From NCBI GenBank assembly GCA_030522415.1, contig CM060104.1, positions 17,611,229-17,675,228 on the forward strand: a stretch of 64,000 nucleotides of DNA. The letters run 5' to 3'. The position numbers were made by a program, and so were the translations under genes. Shown piece by piece: positions 55,964-64,000 of this stretch; position 1 is the first letter of the stretch, and each line of letters starts with the position of its first letter. The notes under the pieces are model-generated. The model saw only the letters and a program-made list of their open reading frames with translations, ran no database searches and was not told the DNA's origin. This DNA is from Channallabes apus (taxonomy: Eukaryota > Chordata > Actinopteri > Siluriformes > Clariidae).

Positions 55964-56838
55964 AAAAAGTATTTGCCATTCCTTTTTTGCACATTTGTCA
56001 CACTTAAATCATTCAGATCTTGAAACAACTTTTAATATTACACAAATATAACCTACTGTAAGTAAATACAAAATGCAGTTTTAAAATGATGGTTTAATTT
56101 ATTAAAGGAAAAACCCTGTCCAAACCTTGCTGCCCCGTATGTGAAAAAGTCATTGACTCACTCTTTTTTTCAGAATTGTTTTAATTCAGCCACATTAGGG
56201 GGTTTAACCTGGTTAAGGTCATGCCACAGCATCTCAATTGGATTTAAGTCCACTTTGATTAGGCCCCTCCAAAACCTTAATTAGTATGAGTTTTTTAGCT
56301 ATTTGGAAGTGGACATGCTGTTGTATATCAGATCATTGTCCTGCTGCACACCCCAAGTGCGCTTGATCTTAAGGTCATGAACTGATGGCCGGACATTATC
56401 CTCTCCATTCATTATGGCAGATCATCTATGTTCTGAAACCATCCCCAGTAAGCCCCATACTATCACACTACCATGTTTAATTGTTGGTATTATGTTTTTT
56501 TTTTTTTTTTTTTAATGAAATGCTGTGTTAGTTTTATGCCAGATATAACAAGGCCAAACACCCTCCAAAAAGTTAAACTTCTGACTCATCAGTCCACAGA
56601 AAATTTGCCCAGAAGTCTTTGGGATAATCAATATGATTTTAGCAAATGTGAGACAATCCTTTGTGTTTTTTTGGTCAGCAGTGGCATTCACCTTGGAACT
56701 CTCCCATGGATGAGATTTTTGTCTAGTCTCTTTCTTATTGTAGAATCATCAACACTGACCTTAACTTTGGCAAGTGAGGCCTACAGTTCTATAGATGTTG
56801 TAGTTTTGGATACAATAATGAGCTCCTAGATGAGTATT
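55964..56838 (-). pseudogene. Decayed Tc1-like element related to the intact one at 24713-26322
   Basis: The left terminal region TAGTGCCATGAAAAAGTATT, with an inner repeat TATGTGAAAAAGTCATTGAC, resembles the intact element. The transposase is readable in reverse: GGTCATGCCACAGCATCTCA, CACACCCCAAGTGCGCTTGA, CAGATATAACAAGGCC and TCTTTCTTATTGTAGAATCA align in order with 24931-25690. An 18-T run at about 56498-56515 interrupts the glycine-box region. The N-terminal third and the right inverted repeat are missing beyond about 56838. Multiple indels mean it cannot code. Confidence 0.88.
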
Positions 56839-57076
56839 AATAAAATACCAGTGTCAGACCCATTAATTGAATACCCTGTATATAAGTTGCTGTATATAAA
56901 AGAATAACAATAACTGTGTTGTTAATTTCATTCAGGTTAATTTTGAAGAGCAGTAATTTCATTGCTGAGAACTGGTACTGTGCAATGCAAAAAATTGCCC
57001 GGGTAATACTAAACCAACATTCAATACATTCAAGATTATTTCAAATTACAAAAGATTATTATGGTCATATTATGTT
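56839..57076. other. Short intergenic stretch
   Basis: Nothing recognisable. Confidence 0.35.
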
Positions 57077-57246
57077 CACTCACTCACTAACTCTGTATAC
57101 CACTTATATTCTTCAGGGCTTGGGCACTAGATGGAGTACATCCTGAATGTGGTGCCTATCCATCGAAGTGCATAAAGTAAATACCCGAGGCTTGACTCAC
57201 TAAGCTCTGGCGGTGAGGCCACAGTGCAAACTAATATGCCACCCTG
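57077..57246 (-). mobile_element. Old SINE fragment
   Basis: TGTATACCACTTATATTC, GGGCTTGGGCACTAGATGGA, GTGGTGCCTATCCATCGAAG and GGCGGTGAGGCCACAGTGC keep the SINE order on the minus strand, with large deletions. Confidence 0.7.
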
Positions 57247-57423
57247 TTCACATCATACTATGCCAGTAAAACATAATCTTGATTAATTTTCACATTATCC
57301 TAATCAAAAGTCAAAACAGGGTTCCATCAGACTACTGCCAGTCAACTTTTTAACTTTTCAGATTTGCACATACAATCTCTGCACACTTGCATTGATTTTC
57401 ACTTACATAATATGTATCTATTT

Positions 57424-57640
57424 GCATTTTGTGTCCAACATTTTAAAAGCTATGAAACGCCAAGAAGACAAAGAAGCACCAACCATGACTCTATCTCAGT
57501 GGTATCTCTTAAATATTCTTCCCAATGAACACAACAAATTAAAGAAACTACAAGCAAATTCTAATTAACTAAGCTACTAAGAAGGCAGCATGGTAGCACA
57601 GCAGATAGCATGCTGCCTCACTCCTTCAGGCTCCCAGATT
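57424..57640 (+). repeat. Copy 1 of a diverged direct duplication, ending in a SINE head
   Basis: ACCATGACTCTATCTCAGTG, ACAAGCAAATTCTAATTAAC and GAAGGCAGCATGGTAGCACA recur in the same order at 58589-58800. The last part (GCAGCATGGTAGCACAGCAG...) is a diverged SINE head, which here stops after about 50 bp. Confidence 0.85.
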
Positions 57641-58588
57641 CATAATGGATTGTAGAGCCCGAAATTCAAGCAGATTTTTGTGCTCTAATATCCAGAGAAA
57701 CGAAAAACTTACTATAACCCGAATAAAATGTCTCAAATGTATATATTTATTTAAAATATATATTTATTAAAAAAGGTGACCTGAACCCAACTCTAATAAA
57801 CTTCCTGACAATCTCTCTAAGGTTTCCTATGATCATATAATAATACTATCAAATTCAGGATTGTTGGAAGGGCCACTAAATTATATAAACTCTTATTATG
57901 CCTCCTACATGTTTATAATTATACCATTTCTCTTGCCCTCTGTTCTTCACTTATGCTTTCAATTCCATTTAAATCCAGCATGAATATTCAGCACCAGTTA
58001 CAAGTTATTTGTAATAATTCTCTTACATGTGTAAAGAAATCGTACATTCTGTTACTACACTATACAGCATAAGCTGACAGATCAGAAAAAAAGTAGAAGA
58101 GGATTTTAGTTCCTATGCTCCTTCAGCAGAGGGATAGATTCCTATAATAACCTAAACCATAATGAGTTCTTTGAATCCCAAAGGCCAGTTTTCATTTTCT
58201 ATTTTTGCTTATGATTTCTCATTTGGAATTAACAGTAAATCTCCTGTATGTGACATGGTGGAGCATTTCAGAGCCCCACACAGATTGCTGTCTTGACAAA
58301 AATGACTGCACAGCCCAAGCTTTGCTGCACAGAAGATGCATACCATCAGCGATCATGATGGAGCTGAGCTACAGTATGGCTGATACAGCGCTACCCAGGC
58401 AGGATTCATTTGAATAGTAGCTCAAGGCTTGATTATCTGCAAGAGTCACATTCTAAGATTTTTTCTGAAGTTTTCAGTGCCAGCAGGAGAACTGTATGTG
58501 CAGCAATGTTATGATCATCAGGGTCATAAAGCAGACAATTTTCTCATCAAGGTCAATGACTCGTAACCAGTATCACACAACTGGAGCC
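57641..58588. other. Spacer between duplicated segments, no gene seen
   Basis: AT-rich, with a complex stretch at 58200-58430 that may be conserved noncoding DNA. Confidence 0.35.
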
Positions 58589-58926
58589 ATTTTATGTCCA
58601 CCATTTTAAAAACTGTATAAGTCCCGGAAGACATAGAAGCACCCACCATGACTCTATCTCAGTGGTATCTCTCAATTACTGTTCCAAAGAATCACAACAA
58701 ATTCAAGGAACTACAAGCAAATTCTAATTAACTAAGATACGAAGAAGGCAGCATGGTGGCACAGCAGATAGCTTTGCTGTCTCACTGTTTTAAACTGCCA
58801 GATTCAGTCCTGGTTACTCTCTTTGCAGAGGTTCTGTGCATGTCCTTCCTATGTCCACATGGATTTCCCCCTGTGTCCTCCAGTTTCCTCCCACTGTCCT
58901 ATAACATGCCAATCAGTGGATTGGCA
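58589..58926 (+). mobile_element. Copy 2 of the duplication followed by a longer SINE remnant
   Basis: 58589-58740 repeats 57424-57590. 58741-58926 is a diverged plus-strand SINE: head GCAGCATGGTGGCACAGCAG, then TGCAGAGGTTCTGTGCATGT, CCTCCAGTTTCCTCCCACTG and AACATGCCAATCAGTGGA. It stops where the next DNA element begins. Confidence 0.8.
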
Positions 58927-58932
58927 AAGCTA

Positions 58933-60129
58933 CACTAAAAAAAGGAACTTGGCTAGCATGAAATTCAACAACGTAACATGTATTAGATTCAATCATGTTG
59001 AGATAAACCAAAGAGATCTTGTCACTATGAAAACCGGAAATATCAAAGCAAACATCGCGAGAAGATATCACGAGAAGAGAATAGTTTGTTGAGAAGACGT
59101 TTGTCGGGCGTGTGGAAAAGGTAAGCAGGAATTAATTCCCATCTTCCTAAATAGAAACGAAATTCTGAACATAAATGTCACCTGTTGTTTAGCGATGTTT
59201 AGTCACGTTATTTTGGTTTAAGCTATTTCTTGTATTTTTAATCACACTTAAAATACCGACGGTTACATGCACATGCTTAATCTGTGGTTCGGTTCTCGTT
59301 TCGGTCTGTTGTCATGAGTTGTGAAGCGATAGGAACAAAGTATAAATATTGTTCATTTGCTAATTTAAGTATCATTAATTTTAATTGAATATCTATCTCT
59401 GTATTTTTTCACAGCAGTTTGTGACTGAAAGTGTCCTGTCTGCATCTGACTTCAGGAGTTTCCTGACCAACCGAATCTAACGGTCATATTTAAAAGTCAT
59501 AACATACAGTACAAAACGTTTCTGTTGGTGTTAAATTTTTTTCCCCATGATTAATACGTATTTGTGGTGTTTTATGTTTTGTACATATTTTCAAATTGAG
59601 ACCTCATTTGTAAGTTGCTGCTGGTGTAAAACAGGGTTTTTATTAAATATAAAATAAAAATCTCTGTTTTATCCCGTTTGTCTTATGCTTCCTTCCTTCA
59701 CAGAATTCTGTTGACCAGGGCTTGAAATTTTAATTTACTTGAGTTGTACCATTTATGTTAACAGTATTAAATTATGTTGGACGCAGCTGTAGTAAATAAG
59801 TTAAACGAACCTAAAAAAATTAATTTGACTGATTCATTTTTTAAAATTTAAATTACATTAAACATTTGAATAATGTAAGCACTAAGAAATTGTTAAACTT
59901 TTCAATGATAATGGAGTATCATAGACATAATTCAATTACATTACAATTGCACAATCAATTGCTATTACAGTAAATGATAAAGATTATGATAAGTCAACAT
60001 GATTCTTTCACACAATTTTAACATGAATTAAATACTTAGTTCTTTTGTGTAATTTGGCCACATTTTGATGATGTGCGACCGATGTACACATTAATATCAA
60101 GTAGATTCAAAGGATTATTTTTTTCAGTG
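58933..60129 (+). mobile_element. DNA element (~1.2 kb) with exon/intron-like and polyA-like signals
   Basis: The ends are CACTAAAAAAAGGA and, inverted, CACTGAAAAAAATAATCC; the flanks share only TA. Inside, GGAAAAG|GTAAGC at 59120/59121 is a good splice donor and TTTTTTCACAG at 59404-59414 a good acceptor. AATAAA lies at 59653-59658. The exon-like sequences contain stops and I recognise no protein. The superfamily is undetermined: CACT ends recall EnSpm/CACTA, but a 2-bp TA flank would not fit well. Confidence 0.5.
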
Positions 60130-60527
60130 TAAATTTCCCATACTGTAGGTGTTGCTGTAATGGGCTCTCTAGCATGTCTCTGGTCCACCACACCCCTATC
60201 CAGAATAATGTGGCTACTGAAAGTGAGTGGGTGAATGAATAGTTAACAAAGACCACTCATCACCAACCGCCAAAATGAACATAAATTTTTGTCTCAAATG
60301 AACAGGTCAAACATGAATGCCCCTGTCAATTAGTCTTATCAGGTCACTAAGGTCTTATCAGGTCAATTGCTGCATAATATAAAACACCCTTATTTATTTT
60401 ACCTATCCATAAATACTCTTAGATAAATCCATCCATCCAGCAACCACTGTAGTCTAACTAGTGACTGTGGAGGCCAATGGTGACCATTGTATTTAATCCC
60501 ATTTTGTACAACCGTAGTAGGACCTCC
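60130..60527. other. Intergenic DNA, no gene seen
   Basis: Contains a short AGGTCACTAAGGTCTTATCAGGTCA tandem-like block near 60342-60366. Nothing else is recognisable. Confidence 0.35.
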
Positions 60528-60740
60528 GGTCAACATTCACATGCACATTCACACACTACGGGCAATGTGCAAACGCCAGTTAGCCTAATCTGCATGTCTT
60601 TGGACTGTAGGAGGAAACCGGAGAACCCAGAGGAAACCCACCAAGGACGAGAACACTATACAAACTCCATGCACAGACCCGACACAGAAATCGAACCCAG
60701 GACCTAGAGGTGCAACTACTAAGGCACCGTGCAGCCATTC
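60528..60740 (-). mobile_element. Diverged SINE, tail missing
   Basis: CACACACTACGGGCAATGTG, GCCAGTTAGCCTAATCTGCA, GAGGAAACCGGAGAACCC and GAACCCAGGACCTAGAGGTG are in correct minus-strand order up to the head-type GCACCGTGCAGCC. Confidence 0.82.
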
Positions 60741-61515
60741 TTAGATAAATGTAGAGCAGTTAAAGCTGTAGAAAGTACACTTTAATAGCGCAATATGGCA
60801 TTTAGAGATGAGGTGAGATAAATCAACTTCAGAGGAAAAATAGTGGCTGGTCTAATGCTAACCTGACACATAAGCAGATTTGTGTGAAGTAATTAGGCTT
60901 AGATGGTGAAAGCCCTTATGCAAAACCAATGGTAAGACAAAGGTAGCAAATGTTGGCTGTTTCATAAACCTGCCCAGTCTGTAAAAAACAGCATGTTAAT
61001 CACAATGCATGTACAGTAAGCAGAGTGCAGACAGCACTAAATATAGCAGAGTGAAAAGTCGTGGCTTAGACACAGACCATGGGCTGCCATCATTACCCTG
61101 GCTCATCAGGGATTACCTTTTTTAATTACTTCCTCTTGCTTATATCGACATCTTCCTCACCTCGCTTCAGCTTTCTGGAGCGGCGTCCAATTAGAATCAA
61201 TGGCATTAATCTGTACAATGTTTGCATGATAAGCTACGGTGAAGCATTTACAGGCCTTTGTAATCTACTTTCTGTGAATAGATAAGGCTTATTGCTTTGG
61301 GAAATAATCTTTGATGGCTCGCTGGCTGCTTGTCAGGTTATCTGGAATAAAATTGCCATACACAAAAAGATGCAGTGAATGGATAAACCAAAAAATTAAT
61401 GGATAAATGTTTTTGCCTTCAAATGCTATTGGGATGAAAATGTAATGGAATGACTTTATGAACACTGAATAGTATTTATGAATAATTGCTGAAAGGTCAC
61501 ACGTTCTGTGTGTCT
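60741..61515. other. Intergenic DNA, possible conserved noncoding element
   Basis: 61060-61360 is complex, with TTTTTTAATTACTTCC and AATTAGAATCAATGG words and no domain in its frames. It resembles vertebrate conserved noncoding DNA in composition only. Confidence 0.35.
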
Positions 61516-61801
61516 TGTTAATACAGTGGTTCTCAAACTTTTTCTGTCATTCCCCACTTAAGGGGGTGAGCAAATTTTCAAGCCCCACTTGTCAACAAAA
61601 TAATAACGAAATCGGCCAAGTTTACTGTTTATTGAAATATCAATTTCTAAACCAATAAGATCAAACAACACCAAATTAAAAACAGATAAAATACATGCGC
61701 AATTGTTATAAAAGGCTTACATTGTCACTTATCTTTGCATAATTGACCCCATGTTTATTAGCTTCTCAGCAATCGTTTGTAGTTTTTTTGCACTGGCCAA
61801 T

Positions 61802-62041
61802 TCAGTATGCAACTTTAAATGAAGCCATTTGTGCTTTGCTGTCCACTGATTCAGATTTTACCATGCGATTATCCTGCTGTCTGTATTCTGCCAGCTTTCT
61901 TTGAAAGAAGTCGAGTGGCTTATTAACGTGTGTTGTCTCTAAGTGTCTTCCTAATTTGTTGGGTCTCATGCGGTCTGCTGCCAGCGGTATAAGACACAAA
62001 ACACACACAGGTCTCTCCTCTGCCCCCACCATCCCCACCAT
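61802..62041 (-). pseudogene. BED zinc finger remnant of a hAT transposase
   Basis: The 79-codon frame reads RPVCVLCLIPLAADRMRPNK then LGRHLETTHVNKPLDFF, giving Cys-x2-Cys and His-x4-His, the BED-type zinc-finger pattern found at the N-terminus of ZBED5-like hAT transposases. A stop follows KVAY, and beyond it the wording (IGQCKKTT) continues the family pattern with further stops. BED fingers bind DNA, here presumably the element ends. All catalytic residues (hAT triad) are absent. The upstream context is another element, so the native start is uncertain. Confidence 0.82.
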
Positions 62042-62060
62042 GAAGCAAGTTAGGCTTCAT

Positions 62061-62400
62061 TAGTGGTGGGCGATATAACCAAAATCTTCTATCACAGTAG
62101 AAGATATTTTCTACCTCGGTAACAATATATATATAATCACAATATAGCAATTTGTATCTGAAAATGCATAAATAAAAATTCAAACACAAAGAAACTGTTT
62201 TACATAATGTAATTTTATATAAACTTTGAATTGCTGAGGTTTGCCGCATTTTTTTTTACTTTGGCCATATTCGTTTGGATGCTTGGATTTCAGATGATAG
62301 AAAAGGTTTAACGTGTTTCCACCACTTGTTAAAACAGTGAACTTGCGTACCTTGCAAATCAAATTCAAAAATTCTATTTAATTCAAAGCTTAAAATAAAA
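62061..62400 (-). pseudogene. Second, different hAT remnant with damaged BED finger
   Basis: TAGTGGTGGGCGATATAACC at the left resembles a hAT terminus. The minus-strand frame at 62180-62368 contains SGGNTLNLFYHLKSKHPNEY, a BED-finger C-terminal half with His-x4-His. The expected Cys-x2-Cys reads CKVR, so the second zinc-binding Cys is lost. The other end of this element was not found between 62400 and 63387. Confidence 0.65.
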
Positions 62401-63395
62401 GACTATGAATAGGAAATAAATATGAAAAATAAAATAGGGGGTAAATTTAAATAGGAAAGAATAAAATAAAATATAAAAACTAAAGTTAAAATAAAATAAC
62501 TGTACAACAATACACAATATAGAAAATATATGAAGAATATGTGAACAATAAGAGCAGCTGTACGAGTAGGAAAAGAATGGTAATGTCCAGGGTTGTGCAA
62601 TCCACATGTTTAAAGTGGATCACGTTCATCTCATTCGTATCACTTTTCTTATACCCAAACTAATTCCACACCACAGACGAGGCAGCTTTTTTCTTTACAA
62701 TCTCCTCGTTGTTGGTTTTGTCACATATAAGCAAGCTCACTGCTCGTCTTCTTCCATTGTCGAAGTGTATGTGAAGCCAAACACATCAAAAGTGGGACGA
62801 AACCGTGGCACCCGATTGAACCAAATATCTGCGCAAATACAGCGCAGCACGACTACCTGAATAGCGCAGTGATGATCTGGTTTATTTGCGCAGCCCGGTG
62901 GATCGCGCAGCGCCGCTCGAATGCGACCCACTATGTTTTTATTTACAAACTATTTAAAATGTCAGGACTGTTTATTATTGTTTCCGCCTTGCCATGCCTG
63001 GTTTGTATGTGCGCATCCCAGAAAATGTACTTTGATGGTCGGCGCGGTTTATTTCTGTCAGAGTCGCGCAGCGCTGCCCAGTGGCTCGCGCAGGTTTGTG
63101 ATTCGAGCAGCGCTGCTGAAGTTGGCCCGACGTTAAACCGTTATTGTTCCACTATGGTTCCACTTTTTCTCCCGGCCCACAACTGATGTTATTTTAAATT
63201 TACTTGTATTAATGATCCATTTGTTTGTGTGATTGTTTAGTTTTGAGCGTACGCTCTTCATTATCAATAAAGAAAAGCATGAATTAGAACAGGTACTTTC
63301 CTGTTATTTCCTCCCGTTCATTGCGCCCCACCTGTCATGTCTGTATTCCCCACTAGTGGGGCGCGCCCCACAGTTTGAGAACCACTGTGTTAATA

Positions 63396-63953
63396 GAAAG
63401 CAATGGCAGAATATCATCGTTTATCATGGTCAGTAATGTAAAACTGTTATTCTTTATTATTGGACTTATTACTGCACATATTTGACTTGATGCATATTTG
63501 CTCACACTGTCATAGTTAGATAACAGTTCCTGAGTTTGCTCTGACAAAAGAGTGTCAGAAGAAAGCAGCCAATTTAGTGTTTTCCTGACATACAGTAATT
63601 GCTGACTGCAGTCATAAATTCATACAGAGCACAGGCCAGAGGGAGCCAGATCCATTATTGAAGACTGCTTGACAATGACACGTTATCAAAGTAATCAATG
63701 ACAATTGTCAATAACTTCCTACACCATAGGATTACCAGAGTTGTCGATAAACAAGGATTTGTTTGGACCTTAAGAGACCACTGTTCAATGGCAATGGGCC
63801 TGCTGCTGAAAATCTTCACCTTTTTCAAAAGGTTCAGTAATGTATGGTCATCATAATAGATATGAAGGCTAAAATAATATCTATTAATGATCTTAGCAAA
63901 ACCAGATTTCGCTGATAGAATAATACAAGTAATAGCAATGCAATGCTGTCATG
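63396..63953. other. Intergenic DNA, possible conserved noncoding element
   Basis: 63590-63760 is complex (TGACAATGACACGTTATCAA, ATCAATGACAATTGTCAATA) without coding features. Confidence 0.35.
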
Positions 63954-64000
63954 ACTCACACCTCCTGGGTCAAGGGTCTGTGTGCATGGAGTTTGCATGT
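63954..64000 (+). mobile_element. SINE fragment cut by window end
   Basis: CACACCTCCTGGGTCAAGGG and GTGTGCATGGAGTTTGCATG match the SINE just after the B-box region. It continues beyond the window. Confidence 0.8.

Larger units (their letters stand above)
61516..63395 (-). mobile_element. hAT element (1864 bp) with exact 8-bp target duplication
   Basis: TGTTAATA is present exactly at 61516-61523 and 63388-63395. The TIRs are CAGTGGTTCTCAAACT and the inverse (16 bp). The body 61524-63387 retains the 5' coding start and 3' end of a hAT transposase on the minus strand but lacks the catalytic core, so it is an internally deleted, non-autonomous copy. A second hAT-type end (TAGTGGTGGGCGATATAACC at 62061-62080) indicates another element nested inside. 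Confidence 0.94.

Noticed and set aside
1..64000. CRISPR arrays or prokaryotic defence systems
   Set aside because: Repeats are microsatellites, minisatellites and eukaryotic transposons; there is no regular repeat-spacer pattern and no bacterial gene organisation.

Overview
The window reads as vertebrate, most likely teleost, nuclear DNA. It is AT-rich, has long (CA)n and (TA)n microsatellites, no operons, many Tc1/mariner and hAT transposons, and numerous tRNA-headed SINEs of the DANA/mermaid (V-SINE-like) type. The SINE wording, a central domain ending in an (ATTC)n/(GAAT)n tail, resembles copies I associate with catfishes (Siluriformes); that placement is an inference from memory, not a search. 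I see no convincing host protein-coding exon, tRNA, rRNA or CRISPR array. The only long intact reading frame is a transposon gene.

Layout. 1-17 kb: AT-rich intergenic DNA with CA microsatellites at 0.83, 5.8 and 6.3 kb, five SINE copies (three with clear target-site duplications), Tc1-like scraps, and a (TA)n tract at 16.5 kb. 17-24.3 kb: a second tRNA-derived SINE with an L2-like tail (17.8 kb), two decayed Tc1-like transposases (22.6-23.3 and 23.5-24.0 kb) and a third SINE type (24.0 kb). 24.3-26.3 kb: a chimeric SINE abutting a complete 1.6-kb Tc1-like element with an uninterrupted 337-codon transposase on the minus strand. 28.7-29.8 kb: a 1.1-kb DNA element with 25-bp perfect terminal inverted repeats. 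32.2-33.9 kb: a SINE split by a Tc1-like element carrying a broken transposase. 34-43 kb: a degenerate ~30-bp minisatellite, a SINE with an internal 21-bp triplication, a polypurine tract, paired hairpins and more Tc1 relics. 43.2-45 kb: a MITE fragment and a broken Tc1-like element.

47.4-52.2 kb is the most elaborate part. A Tc1-like element is split inside its transposase by a 3.35-kb hAT insertion (exact 8-bp target duplication). That insertion contains a fragment of a second hAT transposase, a GAACGA-rich repeat and a third hAT-type element with its own 8-bp duplication, which in turn holds a CRE+TATA promoter-like segment. 52.6-54.2 kb carries two MITE-like cassettes. 56-60 kb has another decayed Tc1, a diverged direct duplication and a 1.2-kb DNA element with exon/intron-like signals. 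61.5-63.4 kb is a hAT deletion derivative with an exact 8-bp duplication and remnants of two different BED zinc fingers.

The genes do not form a pathway. They are layers of mobile DNA whose nesting gives a relative order of insertion. Short higher-complexity stretches between the repeats (for example near 15.0, 16.2, 28.1, 55.4, 58.2, 61.1 and 63.6 kb) could be conserved noncoding elements, which would need a cross-species alignment to establish.
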